DNA from: Leisingera aquaemixtae
Lineage (GTDB): Bacteria > Pseudomonadota > Alphaproteobacteria > Rhodobacterales > Rhodobacteraceae
DNA: 64,000 nt
Direction: 5' to 3'
Assembly (NCBI RefSeq): GCF_019801145.1
Contig: NZ_JAHVJQ010000008.1
Coordinates: forward strand, 124,001-188,000
Notes under the pieces: model-generated
The model's database searches: none
What the model was told of the DNA's origin: nothing
What the model saw: the letters and a program-made list of their open reading frames with translations, nothing else
Program-made: the position numbers and the translations under genes
Shown here: in pieces, positions 7,467-16,637 of the stretch
Layout of the letters: each line of letters begins with the position of its first letter
Position numbering within the stretch: the stretch's first letter is position 1

Positions 7467-8642
7467 ATGCTGCGCTATATTGCGTTGACGGTTGCCGGTG
7501 CGTTGTTGTCGTCTGCAGCCTCTGCCGAGATCCGGATTGCCCATGTCTATGGCAAAACTGGCCCGTTTGAGGCCTATGCGGCCCAGTCGCACAATGGCCT
7601 GAAGCTGGGGCTGGAGTACGCCACGGGCGGCACCATGGAGGTCAATGGCGAGAAGATTGTCCTGATCGAAAAGGACACGCAGCTGAAGCCGGATATAGGG
7701 CGTGCGCAGCTGGAGGAGGCCTTCGGCGATGATGACGCCCATATTGCTGTTGGTCCGGTGAGTTCGGGAGTGGCGCTGGCGATGCTGCCGGTTGCAGAGG
7801 AGTATGAGCGCATCCTGATCGTTGAGCCTGCCGTGGCGGACTCGATCACCGGCGCGAACTGGAACCCCTATATCTTCCGCACCGGGCGCAATTCATCGCA
7901 GGATGCGATTGCCAATGCGGTAGCCCTGGGCGGCGAGGGTGTCACCATCGCAACCCTGGCGCAGGATTATGCCTTCGGGCGCGACGGTGTTGCGGCGTTC
8001 AAGGAGGCGCTGGAAGCCACGGGTGCATCCATCGCCCATGAAGAATACGTGCCGACCGACACCACCGACTTCACGGCGGCAGCCGAGCGGATCTTCACCA
8101 AGATGGGTGAGGTCGACGGCGACAAGAAACTGTTCATCATCTGGGCCGGCGGCGGCAACCCGATGGGCAAGATCAATGCCATGGAGCCTGAGCGCTTTGG
8201 TATTGAGATTGCGACCGGCGGCAACATTCTGGCTGCTCTGAAGGCGTACAAAGAGCTGCCGGGTATGGAAGGCGCGACCTATTACTATTACGAAATTCCG
8301 CAGAACCCGGTGAACGAATGGCTGGTGAAAACACATTTCGAGCGCTTCAGCAGCCCGCCGGACTTTTTTACGGCAGGCGGCATGGCATCGGGGCTGGCGA
8401 TTGTGGAGGCAATCAAGAAGGCCGGCGGCGCTGAGGACACCAATGCGCTGATAGAAGCAATGGAAGGCATGGCCTGGGAGACGCCGAAGGGAACCATGCA
8501 ATTCCGCGCTGAAGACCATCAGGCGATGCAGCCCATGTATCATTTCCGTACCGAGATTCAGGACGGCAAGGACTACGGTGTGCCGGTGCTTGTGCGCGAA
8601 ATCGGCATGGAAGAAATGAGCATACCGATCCGTAACCAGTAA
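7467..8642 (+). CDS. ABC transporter substrate-binding protein (LivK/branched-chain type)
   Basis: A 391-residue periplasmic binding protein. An N-terminal signal peptide (LRYIALTVAGALLSSAASA) ends before EIRIAHVYG. The pattern GKTGPFEAYAAQSHNGLKLG and the later DTQLKPDIGRAQLEEAF are typical of Peripla_BP_6 proteins. An AGGAG ribosome site precedes ATG 7467. It is the first gene of a Liv-type importer operon, followed by two ATPases and two permeases. The CoA ligase and hydratases downstream point to an aromatic or aliphatic carboxylic acid as ligand rather than an amino acid. The ligand is not determined by sequence. Confidence 0.9.
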   Translation: MLRYIALTVAGALLSSAASAEIRIAHVYGKTGPFEAYAAQSHNGLKLGLEYATGGTMEVNGEKIVLIEKDTQLKPDIGRAQLEEAFGDDDAHIAVGPVSSGVALAMLPVAEEYERILIVEPAVADSITGANWNPYIFRTGRNSSQDAIANAVALGGEGVTIATLAQDYAFGRDGVAAFKEALEATGASIAHEEYVPTDTTDFTAAAERIFTKMGEVDGDKKLFIIWAGGGNPMGKINAMEPERFGIEIATGGNILAALKAYKELPGMEGATYYYYEIPQNPVNEWLVKTHFERFSSPPDFFTAGGMASGLAIVEAIKKAGGAEDTNALIEAMEGMAWETPKGTMQFRAEDHQAMQPMYHFRTEIQDGKDYGVPVLVREIGMEEMSIPIRNQ

Positions 8643-8709
8643 CTGGCGGGGAATTGCCCGGCAAACCCGCGGGGGGCAAGCAGCCGCCCCGCGGGCAGGA
8701 CAAAGATCA

Positions 8710-9474
8710 ATGACCCAAAAACTTCTGGAAACCCAGGCTCTGACCGTGCGGTTCGGCGGTCATGTGGCTGTCGACGCGGTGTCCTGCAGCTTTCACGCAG
8801 GTGAGCTGACGGCCATCGTCGGCCCCAACGGCGCCGGAAAGACGACCTATTTCAACCTGATCTCGGGTCAGATCCCGGCAAGCTCCGGGACGGTCAAGCT
8901 GCTGGGGGAAGATATCACCCGGTTAGGCGTTGCCGCCCGCTGCCGCCGCGGATTGGGGCGCGCCTTTCAGCTGACCAATCTGTTTCCCAGCCTGTCAGTT
9001 CTGGAAAACGTGCGTCTTGTGATCCAATCCCGCCAGCACAAGGGGTTCGGGTTGTTCTCTATGGCGGACAGCCACACCGAGCTGACCGTCGCTGCGATGG
9101 CCATTCTGGAACGGGTCCGGCTGGACACCCAGAAGGAGCAACTGGTGGCGGAACTGTCCCACGGCGATCAGCGCAAGCTGGAAGTGGCGCTGCTGATCGG
9201 ACTGGACCCGATGGTTTACATGTTCGACGAGCCCACGGCAGGGATGAGCGTGGACGAGGCGCCGGTGATCCTTGACCTGATTGCCGAGATCAAGGCGGAC
9301 CGCGAGCGCACGGTGCTGCTGGTCGAGCACAAACTGGATGTGATCCGCAGCCTCGCCGACCGCATCATCGTTCTGCACAATGGCGCCTTGGCCGCCGATG
9401 GCCCGCCTGCCGAGGTTATGGCATCCGCAGTGGTGCAAGAGGCCTACATGGGCAAGGAGCTGGATCATGTCTGA
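8710..9474 (+). CDS. ABC transporter ATP-binding protein, LivG type
   Basis: A 254-residue ATPase. Walker A is GPNGAGKTT (~residues 38-46), the signature is LSHGDQRKLE and Walker B is VYMFDEPTAG, followed by the switch His in LLVEHKLD. The LivG-like features are the spacer helix after Q-loop GLGRAFQLTNLFPSLSVLENV. It energises import with the LivF-type partner encoded next, whose start overlaps this gene's end by 8 nt. Confidence 0.9.
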   Translation: MTQKLLETQALTVRFGGHVAVDAVSCSFHAGELTAIVGPNGAGKTTYFNLISGQIPASSGTVKLLGEDITRLGVAARCRRGLGRAFQLTNLFPSLSVLENVRLVIQSRQHKGFGLFSMADSHTELTVAAMAILERVRLDTQKEQLVAELSHGDQRKLEVALLIGLDPMVYMFDEPTAGMSVDEAPVILDLIAEIKADRERTVLLVEHKLDVIRSLADRIIVLHNGALAADGPPAEVMASAVVQEAYMGKELDHV

Positions 9475-10189
9475 CCCGATCCTGTCGCTGAACGCGGTGC
9501 ATACCGACATCGCGCAGTACCACATCCTTCAGGGGGTCGACCTTGTTGTGCCGCGGGGGCAGGTGACGATGCTGCTGGGCCGCAACGGCGTGGGCAAGAC
9601 GACCACGCTCAAGACCATTATGGGTCAGTGGGGTGCAAAGGCCGGTCAAATTCTGTTTGACGGCCAAGACATTACCCGTTTGCCGGTTCCGGTGCGCGCA
9701 AGGGCCGGCATAGGGTTCGTGCCAGAGGATATGGGGATCTTCCGTGATCTGACGGTGGAAGAGAACATGGTGCTGGGCTGTACCTCCGGCCCGCTGGCCC
9801 CCAAGCGCAAGGAATGGCTGCTGAGCGCCTTCCCGGCGCTGGGAACCTTCTGGAATAGCGAGGCGGGCAACCTGTCCGGGGGGCAGAAACAGATGCTGTC
9901 AATTGCCCGCGCAATGGCCGAAGAGCGCAAGCTTTATCTGATCGACGAACCCACCAAGGGGCTCGCCCCGGCAATCGTGTCGACCATGGCCCAGGCGTTG
10001 CGGGAGTTGAAGGCGCAGGGCGCGTCCATTCTTCTCGTGGAGCAGAACTTCTCGGTCGCCAAAGCGCTGGGTGACAGCGCTGCCGTTATGGATGACGGGC
10101 GGGTGAGCTGGGCCGGAGAAATGGCCGAACTCGCCGGAAACAAGGACCTTCAGGAACGCCTGATGGGTCTCAGCATGGAGGCGCATTGA
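9467..10189 (+). CDS. ABC transporter ATP-binding protein, LivF type
   Basis: A 240-residue ATPase starting at ATG 9467 (MSDPILSLNAVHTDIAQYHI), overlapping the preceding gene by 8 nt. Walker A is GRNGVGKTT, the signature is LSGGQKQ and Walker B is LYLIDEPTKGLAP, with IGFVPEDMGIF after the Q-loop as in LivF. It forms the second nucleotide-binding subunit of the importer. The frame is open further upstream, but that stretch lies inside the partner gene and is not used. Confidence 0.9.
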   Translation: MSDPILSLNAVHTDIAQYHILQGVDLVVPRGQVTMLLGRNGVGKTTTLKTIMGQWGAKAGQILFDGQDITRLPVPVRARAGIGFVPEDMGIFRDLTVEENMVLGCTSGPLAPKRKEWLLSAFPALGTFWNSEAGNLSGGQKQMLSIARAMAEERKLYLIDEPTKGLAPAIVSTMAQALRELKAQGASILLVEQNFSVAKALGDSAAVMDDGRVSWAGEMAELAGNKDLQERLMGLSMEAH

Positions 10190-10190
10190 G

Positions 10191-11222
10191 ATGACCGCAG
10201 CCCCCGATCACAGACCGACCTTTGCGAGCATCAGCCTGACGGAACGGCTGGATGGGGCGATGCCTGTATTGCTCATCCCCTTGCTGGTGCTTCTTGGTTT
10301 CTTTGCTATCGGCGTGCCCTCGTCCTGGCTGACGCTGACTGTGTCGGGCCTGGCCATGGGGATGATGATCTTCATCATGGCCTCTGGGCTGACACTGGTC
10401 TTCGGGCTGATGGACGTGATCAATTTCGGCCACGGGGCGTTCGTGTCGGTCGGCGCGTTTGTCGGGGTTTCCGTGCTCATAACGCTAGGCGAGTGGACCG
10501 GCACCGCATCGCTGCTCCTCAACATGTCTGCCGTGTTTCTGGCCGTAGCAGCCGCCATGGCCGCCACGGGAGTCATGGGCTGGGGATTTGAGCGGATCAT
10601 CGTGAAGCCGGTTTACGGGGCACATCTCAAACAGATCCTTGTCACCGTCGGCGGGCTGATCGTCATCGAGCAGCTGATCCATGTCGTGTGGGGCCCGGAT
10701 GAAATCTTCATCAACCGGCCGGAAACGCTGAAGGGCGCAATCACCTTTGCCGGTGCCGCGATGGAGAAATATCGCCTGATGGCGGTGGGGATCGGGCTGG
10801 TCCTGTTCATTGCCATGCGCATGGTTCTGCGCCGCACCAAGATCGGCCTGATCGTGCGTGCCGGGGTGGAAAACGGCCCGATGGTCGAAGCGCTGGGCTA
10901 CCGGCTGCGCCTGGTCTTTGTCGGCGTATTCATTGCAGGGTCTGCCCTTGCCGGGTTGGGCGGGGTGATGTGGGGCCTGTACCAAGAGGTCATCACCGCA
11001 GGGATGGGCGAAAAAATGATGGTTCTGGTCTTCATCGTCGCCATCATCGGCGGTCTTGGGTCGGTCGAGGGAGCCTTTATCGGGGCGCTTCTGGTTGGGC
11101 TGCTGCAGAACTATGTGGCCTTTCTGGAACCGAAGCTGGCGCTGGTGTCGAACATCGCGCTGATGACTGCAATCCTGATGTGGCGGCCGCAAGGCATGAT
11201 GCCAGTTGTGAAGGCGAAATAA
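10191..11222 (+). CDS. ABC transporter permease, LivH type
   Basis: A 343-residue inner-membrane permease with about eight hydrophobic segments. The family hallmark is ASGLTLVFGLMDVINFGHGAF near residues 64-84, matching the LivH pattern in which NxxHG follows GLT. The late part contains GGLGSVEGAFIGALLVGLLQNY and the ending MWRPQGMMP, which are also typical. It begins one base after the stop of the LivF-type gene and pairs with the next permease to form the translocation channel. Confidence 0.9.
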   Translation: MTAAPDHRPTFASISLTERLDGAMPVLLIPLLVLLGFFAIGVPSSWLTLTVSGLAMGMMIFIMASGLTLVFGLMDVINFGHGAFVSVGAFVGVSVLITLGEWTGTASLLLNMSAVFLAVAAAMAATGVMGWGFERIIVKPVYGAHLKQILVTVGGLIVIEQLIHVVWGPDEIFINRPETLKGAITFAGAAMEKYRLMAVGIGLVLFIAMRMVLRRTKIGLIVRAGVENGPMVEALGYRLRLVFVGVFIAGSALAGLGGVMWGLYQEVITAGMGEKMMVLVFIVAIIGGLGSVEGAFIGALLVGLLQNYVAFLEPKLALVSNIALMTAILMWRPQGMMPVVKAK

Positions 11223-11223
11223 G

Positions 11224-12282
11224 ATGATCGTCAAATTGCTCTCAGGGGACAAGCCGCGCTCCGCCGTTCTGACGGCCTTGCTGATGGTGATCCTAATCTG
11301 CCTGGCCGGGGCGCCGTTCTTGTTTGATGGTGTGCGCCCGCTCGATACTGCTGCTCGGATCTGCATTTTCATCCTGCTGGTGGCAAGCTATGACCTTCTA
11401 TTGGGTTACGGCGGGATCGTCAGCTTTGCCCACACGATGTTCTTTGGCCTTGGCGCCTATGGTGTCGCGCTGGCATCCACGCATTTGGGGCGCGGGTTTG
11501 ACGCACTTCTGGCCGGGACGGTGTCCGGCGCCTTGGCGGCGGTTGTTCTGGCCCTGCTGATCGGCTTGTTCAGCTTGCGGGTGCGGGCGATCTTCTTTGC
11601 CATGATCACACTCGCCGTTGCTTCAGCAGTTGCTGTCCTGGTGTCGCAGTTCTCGGGGATCACTGGCGGTGAAGACGGGCTGACTTACAAGATCCCGCGG
11701 GTGCTGACCTCCGCCAACCGCATGGGTGAGTTTCTCGGAACCCGGATCAGCGGCAAAACCCTGAACTACTATCTGGTGTTCACCGCCTCTTTGATCCTGT
11801 TCCTTTTGCTGCTGCGTATCGTGAATTCGCCTTTCGGCCGGGTGCTGCAGGCAATCCGCGAGAACGACTTCCGGGCCGAGGCAATCGGCTACCGCGTGGT
11901 CTGGTACCGCACCGCCGCAACTTGCCTGTCGGCAGCGACCGCGGCCTTTGCCGGAAGCCTCTTTGCCATCTGGCTGCGCTATGTCGGGCCGGATACCACG
12001 CTCAGCTTTGAAATCATGCTCGACATTTTGCTGATGGTGGTGATCGGCGGCATGGGAACAATGTATGGCGCTGTTGTCGGGGCAACGCTGTTTATCCTGG
12101 CGCAGACTTACCTCCAGAACTTGATGGGCACCGCCTCGGAAGCTACCTCTGCCCTGCCGCTGATCCCGGACCTGCTGAACCCTGACCGCTGGCTGATGTG
12201 GCTGGGCATACTGTTCATCCTAAGCGTCTACTTCTTCCCAACCGGCATCGTCGGCAGGCTGCGCGAACGGCGCGCGTCATGA
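11224..12282 (+). CDS. ABC transporter permease, LivM type
   Basis: A 352-residue inner-membrane permease with multiple hydrophobic helices. LLGYGGIVSFAHTMFFGLGAYG is the LivM hallmark, and RVLQAIRENDFRAEAIGY marks the cytoplasmic coupling loop. The C-terminus GTMYGAVVGATLFILAQTYLQ is also standard. The ATGA overlap with the next gene (12279-12282) shows that the metabolic genes are translationally coupled to the importer. Confidence 0.9.
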   Translation: MIVKLLSGDKPRSAVLTALLMVILICLAGAPFLFDGVRPLDTAARICIFILLVASYDLLLGYGGIVSFAHTMFFGLGAYGVALASTHLGRGFDALLAGTVSGALAAVVLALLIGLFSLRVRAIFFAMITLAVASAVAVLVSQFSGITGGEDGLTYKIPRVLTSANRMGEFLGTRISGKTLNYYLVFTASLILFLLLLRIVNSPFGRVLQAIRENDFRAEAIGYRVVWYRTAATCLSAATAAFAGSLFAIWLRYVGPDTTLSFEIMLDILLMVVIGGMGTMYGAVVGATLFILAQTYLQNLMGTASEATSALPLIPDLLNPDRWLMWLGILFILSVYFFPTGIVGRLRERRAS

Positions 12283-13061
12283 CTGTTCCTGTTCTCTTTC
12301 TGCACGGCTGGTCCATGAACGGGGCCGTGTTCGATGACATGGCGCAACGGCTGGGGACCGGCTTCACCTGTTATGCTCCGGATCTGCCTGGGCATGGAAA
12401 CAGGCTGGAGGATGACGCCAGCCTGGACAGCTGCGCGGCGCTTGTAAAACGGTGGATCGACCGCCTGGACCGGCCCATTCTGGTCGGCTGGTCCATGGGG
12501 GCCGGGGTTGCCTGGCGTTATGTGGCGCAGCATGGGACATCCGGCCTGCGCGGGCTTGTCACCATTGACATGAGCCCCCGGATGCTGCCGGGCGCGGACT
12601 GGGAACATGGTTTGATTGGGCAGAGTGCCGAAGCCATCCTGGAAACTTCCGGCAGGATTGTGCCGGAGTGGCCTCGTATCGCCGGCAGCATCGTGCGCAA
12701 TATGTATGCCCGCAATAGCGCTCCGGCCCTGAGCCGCGAGAGTGTTGAAGAATTTCTGCTGGTGCAAGACCCGGCGCGCCTGCGACCGCTTTGGGATGAC
12801 CTGGCCACCATGGATGAGCGGCAGACGATCCCCCTGATCGACATCCCGTATCTTGTCTGCTGCGGCGCACAGAGCCGGCTTTACAGTGTTGAAACAGCGC
12901 GTTTTATCGCTTCGCAGGCACAACAGGCGCGCGTGGAATGCTTCCAGCATTCAGGGCACTCGCCCCATTTGGAAGAGCCGGAGGCCTTTTGCAATGCCAT
13001 CCGAAGCTTTGTTGCGGCAGAAGGGCTCGCAACAGAAATTCAAGATAAAGAAACAACCTGA
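12279..13061 (+). CDS. alpha/beta-hydrolase
   Basis: A 260-residue protein starting at ATG 12279 (MTVPVLFLHGWSMNG). The oxyanion-hole motif is HGW, the nucleophile elbow is GWSMGAG with the catalytic Ser, and a C-terminal HSGHSPHLEEPE supplies the His. It resembles BioH/carboxylesterase-type hydrolases. In this operon it may cleave an ester or thioester to free the acid that the CoA ligase activates, or act late in the pathway. No signal peptide is seen, so it is cytoplasmic. The substrate is unknown. Confidence 0.8.
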   Translation: MTVPVLFLHGWSMNGAVFDDMAQRLGTGFTCYAPDLPGHGNRLEDDASLDSCAALVKRWIDRLDRPILVGWSMGAGVAWRYVAQHGTSGLRGLVTIDMSPRMLPGADWEHGLIGQSAEAILETSGRIVPEWPRIAGSIVRNMYARNSAPALSRESVEEFLLVQDPARLRPLWDDLATMDERQTIPLIDIPYLVCCGAQSRLYSVETARFIASQAQQARVECFQHSGHSPHLEEPEAFCNAIRSFVAAEGLATEIQDKETT

Positions 13062-13657
13062 TGACCAAGCCGACATCCGCCAAACCCAAAACAAAGCGTG
13101 GAATGGAGCGCCGGGCGAAGATCCTTGCCGCAGCCGAGCAAGTGATCGGCGAAAAGGGGTTTTCTGCAGCGTCCATCGCCGATATCACCCGCGCTGCCGA
13201 CACCGCGCTGGGCACTTTCTACATCTATTTTTCCGGCAAGGACGAAGTCTTCCGTGAGTTGGTGCAGGACATGGGCCATGCAACCCGGTCCCAGGCTGCG
13301 GAACGGATCGCGGGTGCTGCAAACCGGCTCGAGGCCGAGCGGGCAGGCCTCGAAGCCTATCTGACCGTGGTGCGCGACCGGCCCTTGCAGTACCGCATTG
13401 TGGAAGAGGCCCGTTTCGTCGATCCCGAAGCTTACCGCGAGTATTACACCGCATTCGGCAAGGCCTATGCTGACCAGCTGGATCAGGCGGTTGAAAAAGG
13501 AGAGATATCGCCCGGCGATGCCGAAGTGCGCGCCTGGGCCCTGATGGGCATTGCCAAGACGCTGGGCGAACGGTTCGTTCTTTGGGAAGACGAGGCCGAC
13601 ATCGGCCGGGTCGTTGCCGAGGCCCACAAGTTCATTTGCAACGGGCTGGCGCCATGA
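13061..13657 (+). CDS. TetR/AcrR-family transcriptional regulator
   Basis: A 198-residue regulator. The HTH region is RAKILAAAEQVIGEKGF then SIADITRAADTALGTFYIYF, a textbook TetR N-terminal domain at ~residues 15-60. The ligand-binding C-terminus is variable. It overlaps the hydrolase stop by 1 nt and the next start by 4 nt, so it is made with the operon. It probably represses the operon through the inverted repeat at 7410-7429, with an acyl-CoA or the transported compound as inducer; that is inference. Confidence 0.85.
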   Translation: MTKPTSAKPKTKRGMERRAKILAAAEQVIGEKGFSAASIADITRAADTALGTFYIYFSGKDEVFRELVQDMGHATRSQAAERIAGAANRLEAERAGLEAYLTVVRDRPLQYRIVEEARFVDPEAYREYYTAFGKAYADQLDQAVEKGEISPGDAEVRAWALMGIAKTLGERFVLWEDEADIGRVVAEAHKFICNGLAP

Positions 13658-14421
13658 CCGCACTGGTGGCTTGTGACAAGGTAGAGCTGCAAAACGGGGA
13701 ACCGTGTTTCCGGATCGCGCTCAGCGCGCCACGGGCCAATGCGCTGGAGCCTGGCCTCTTGACGGAACTGCACGAGGCGCTTGATGCGCTGGAGCAATCC
13801 GGCGTTCAAAAGGCGCTGATCATCGGCGGGCGCAACTTCTCGACAGGCGGCGATATCGGCCGGTTCTTAGAGGCGGCCCAGGCCGGCCGCGCGGAGAACT
13901 ACGCAGACGTAGTGGTCCCGGTTCTGCAGGACCTGATCATGCGCATGATTGAGATGCCTGTAGTGATTGCCTCGGCTGTACGCGGCGCAGCAACAGGAGG
14001 GGCGGCAGGGATCCTGTTTGCCTCCGATCTGGCGGCAGCGGCACCAGACGCTTTTGTGCAGCCTTACTACGGTGTCATGGGATTTGCCCCGGACGGAGGC
14101 TGGACTGCGCTTTTGCCGGAACTGACCGGTGCCGGGCCGGCACAGAGCTGGCTGATGGCAAATCACCGGTTCGGGGCACTGGAACTTCAGCGCCTCGAAT
14201 TGGTACAGGCGGTGGATGCAGATCCGGAAACCCGGGCTTTGGCATTGCTGGGCGGCATCGAGACGGAGTCCGCACTCGCTGCCAAGTCGATGATCTGGAA
14301 TGACGCACGGCTTGACGGCGTCCGCGCAGGGCTCGACGCGGAAACAGCCGCCTTCCGCAAATTGATCGGGCGGCAGGAAACCCTGTCGCGCATGACAGAA
14401 TTTCTTCATTCAAACGGATAG
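13654..14421 (+). CDS. enoyl-CoA hydratase/isomerase family protein
   Basis: A 255-residue crotonase-fold protein starting at ATG 13654, overlapping the TetR gene by 4 nt. The first oxyanion-hole segment is GGRNFSTGGDIGRF and the second is VRGAATGGAAGILFASDL. The usual catalytic Glu pair of true hydratases is not obvious: the corresponding region reads QPYYGVMGFAPDGGWTALLP, so it could be an isomerase, hydrolase or lyase of the family. It is followed two bases later by the CoA ligase gene. Confidence 0.8.
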   Translation: MTALVACDKVELQNGEPCFRIALSAPRANALEPGLLTELHEALDALEQSGVQKALIIGGRNFSTGGDIGRFLEAAQAGRAENYADVVVPVLQDLIMRMIEMPVVIASAVRGAATGGAAGILFASDLAAAAPDAFVQPYYGVMGFAPDGGWTALLPELTGAGPAQSWLMANHRFGALELQRLELVQAVDADPETRALALLGGIETESALAAKSMIWNDARLDGVRAGLDAETAAFRKLIGRQETLSRMTEFLHSNG

Positions 14422-14423
14422 GC

Positions 14424-15917
14424 GTGATGTTTGATTTGATCCCGGATATGGCTGCAAAACGGGCGGAAGTGGCGCCTGATGCCTTGGCTTTTCATGATAC
14501 CCTTACCGGGCGCGACTGGAGCTTTGCCCAGGTCAATGATGGGGCGAATGCCGTCGCGGCGGGGTTCAGAGAACGGAATCTGTCAGAAGGCGATCGTGTT
14601 GCCATCCTCTGCCAGAACCGGGCGGAGTTTTTCATTGCCCTGTTTGCGTGCCAGAAAACCGGGATCATTCTGTGCCCGCTGAACTGGCGCCAGCCGGCGC
14701 CGGAGCTGGTGGAAACCCTGGATCAGGTTGGCATCTCGCTGCTGCTGGCCGACGCGGAATTTCAGGCCACAGCCCGCCAGGTCTCGACGGACGCCGGTGC
14801 GCCGGTCCTGACAATCGAGGAAGATCTCGCCGGATGGATCAGAGACGGCGGCCCTGCTCTGAAGGCCCCTGTGCCTGCGGAACGGCCCTGGTACCTGCTG
14901 TTCACTTCCGGCACCACCGGCTTGCCCAAGGCGGTCATGCAAACCGCACGCATGGCCTGGGCCAATGCTATAAACATCGGGCAGGCCATAGATATTGCCT
15001 CAACGGACCGGGCGGTGTGTTTTCTTCCGTTGTTTCACACTGCGGGCATCAACTTATACACTTTGCCGGTTTTCCTGACCGGCGGCAGCTCGTCCATTCT
15101 TCCGAAGTTTGAGGCGGAAGCGGTGCAGCGGCTCTTGGCATCCGGGCGGATTAACCAGTTTTTCGGCGTGCCGGCGGTCTATCAGGCCCTGTCGCTGACA
15201 CCGGGCATGGGGGATCTGGATTGGTCGGCGATCCGCTGCGGCTGCGGCGGGGCGCCGCTGCCCGAGCCGCTGATACGCTTCTTCGCCTCAATGGGCGCCA
15301 ATGTGCTGAACGGCATGGGGATGACCGAAACCGGCCCAACCGTTTTCCTGATGGACCCGGCCCATGCGGCAGAGAAAATCGGCTCTGTCGGTAAGCCGCA
15401 AAGCCTCGTTGAGGTGCGACTGGCCGGCGTGGCGGAAGGTGCTGAAGGCGCGGGAGAGCTGCAGCTTCGCGGACCCGGTGTCACGCCCGGGTATTTCGGC
15501 AATCCGGGCGCTACGGAACAAGCTTTCACCGAAGACGGCTGGCTTGCCACCGGCGACGTCGCCCGGCGCGATGCGGAGGGCTACTACTACATCGTAGACC
15601 GGATCAAGGACATGTTCATCTCGGGTGGTGAGAACGTCTATCCGGCTGAAGTGGAACGGGTGCTGAACGGGCACCCTGCTGTTCTGGAAGCTGCTGTCAT
15701 TGGGGTGCCGGACCAAAAATGGGGCGAAGCGGGCGCGGCCTTTGTGATGCTGCGCCCGGATCACACCCTTGCATCCGAAACCTTGCGCCCGTGGTGCCGG
15801 GAACGGCTTGCCGGGTACAAAGTGCCTGCGCATGTGAGGATCGTTGACGATTTCCCGCGCACGGCGGCAGGCAAGATATGCAAACCCAAGCTGCGCGAGG
15901 CCTTCAGCGATGATTGA
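14424..15917 (+). CDS. AMP-dependent acyl-CoA ligase/synthetase
   Basis: A 497-residue ANL-superfamily enzyme. The P-loop is LLFTSGTTGLPKAVM, the A5 motif is GMGMTETGP, the A7/A8 hinge is GDVARRDAEGYYYIVDRIKD with SGGENVYPAE, and the C-terminal catalytic Lys lies in RTAAGKICK. It makes an acyl-adenylate and then acyl-CoA. GTG 14424 and ATG 14427 are adjacent possible starts. It is the entry enzyme for the compound imported by the Liv-type transporter; fatty, aromatic or cyclic acids all fit the family. Confidence 0.9.
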   Translation: MMFDLIPDMAAKRAEVAPDALAFHDTLTGRDWSFAQVNDGANAVAAGFRERNLSEGDRVAILCQNRAEFFIALFACQKTGIILCPLNWRQPAPELVETLDQVGISLLLADAEFQATARQVSTDAGAPVLTIEEDLAGWIRDGGPALKAPVPAERPWYLLFTSGTTGLPKAVMQTARMAWANAINIGQAIDIASTDRAVCFLPLFHTAGINLYTLPVFLTGGSSSILPKFEAEAVQRLLASGRINQFFGVPAVYQALSLTPGMGDLDWSAIRCGCGGAPLPEPLIRFFASMGANVLNGMGMTETGPTVFLMDPAHAAEKIGSVGKPQSLVEVRLAGVAEGAEGAGELQLRGPGVTPGYFGNPGATEQAFTEDGWLATGDVARRDAEGYYYIVDRIKDMFISGGENVYPAEVERVLNGHPAVLEAAVIGVPDQKWGEAGAAFVMLRPDHTLASETLRPWCRERLAGYKVPAHVRIVDDFPRTAAGKICKPKLREAFSDD

Positions 15918-16266
15918 CCTTCAGGAATACTGGACCCCGACCCAAACAGAGTTCGACGCCTTTGCGGACGTGTCCGGCGATGACAATGCGATCCATGTGG
16001 ATCCCGGGTTCTGCGCTTCGACGGCCTTTGGACGCACGGTGAGCCACGGGATGCTGATCTATTCCAAGCTTTGGGGAATGCTCAAACGGCATAACGGCGC
16101 AATAGCGCAGGTCAGTCAGAGCCTGATGTTCCCGAACCCCGCATTTGCGGGAGAGGAACTCAGCTTGCGGATTGCGGAACAGGCGCCCGGCCGATTGAAG
16201 ATGTCCGTTATTCGGGTTGCGGATGGGGCGGAATGCCTGGTTGGAGAGGCGAAGATCAGATGCTGA
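15910..16266 (+). CDS. MaoC-like acyl dehydratase (hot-dog fold)
   Basis: A 118-residue protein from ATG 15910, overlapping the ligase stop by 8 nt. FADVSGDDNAIHVDPGFC plus FGRTVSHGM is the hydratase-2 motif with catalytic Asp/His and the HGM helix. It probably hydrates a trans-enoyl-CoA to the (R)-3-hydroxy form. Together with the next, motif-poor hot-dog protein it may form a heteromeric enzyme. Confidence 0.85.
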   Translation: MIDLQEYWTPTQTEFDAFADVSGDDNAIHVDPGFCASTAFGRTVSHGMLIYSKLWGMLKRHNGAIAQVSQSLMFPNPAFAGEELSLRIAEQAPGRLKMSVIRVADGAECLVGEAKIRC

Positions 16267-16628
16267 GCGTTGGACAATCGGCGCGGATATCGCGCAGTTA
16301 CACCCGGGAAAATCTTGCGGCCTATGCCTCGCTGAGCGGCGCAAGCGCTGAAAGCGTGCCGGAGCCGCTGATCGCGGCCCTGTTCTCGTATCTTCTTGGG
16401 GTGGAATTGCCGGGATCGGGGACCAACTACCTGAAGCAGGATCTTGCGTTCAAAGCGCCCGCGCCGCTGGACACCGAATTGGAGGCCAAGGTGGAAATCA
16501 CACGGCTGCGCCCGGAGAAGCATCTTGTGGACCTCTGGGCCTCCTGCACGGCACCGGATGGCACTGTGATCTGCGAAGGGCGCAGCCTAGTCAAAGCCAG
16601 GGATGTCGCGGAAGCCTTCAAAGACTAA
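16260..16628 (+). CDS. MaoC-like hot-dog protein lacking the hydratase motif
   Basis: A 122-residue protein from ATG 16260, overlapping the preceding gene by 7 nt. It keeps the framework (YASLSGASAESVPEPLIAALFSYLLG, then PGSGTNYLKQDL) of MaoC proteins but has no Asp...His catalytic pair at the SGD-x-N-x-H position. It is probably the non-catalytic partner of the preceding dehydratase. It is the last gene of the operon, with the oppositely oriented maiA only 9 bp away. Confidence 0.75.
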   Translation: MLSVGQSARISRSYTRENLAAYASLSGASAESVPEPLIAALFSYLLGVELPGSGTNYLKQDLAFKAPAPLDTELEAKVEITRLRPEKHLVDLWASCTAPDGTVICEGRSLVKARDVAEAFKD

Positions 16629-16637
16629 ACCGCCTTG

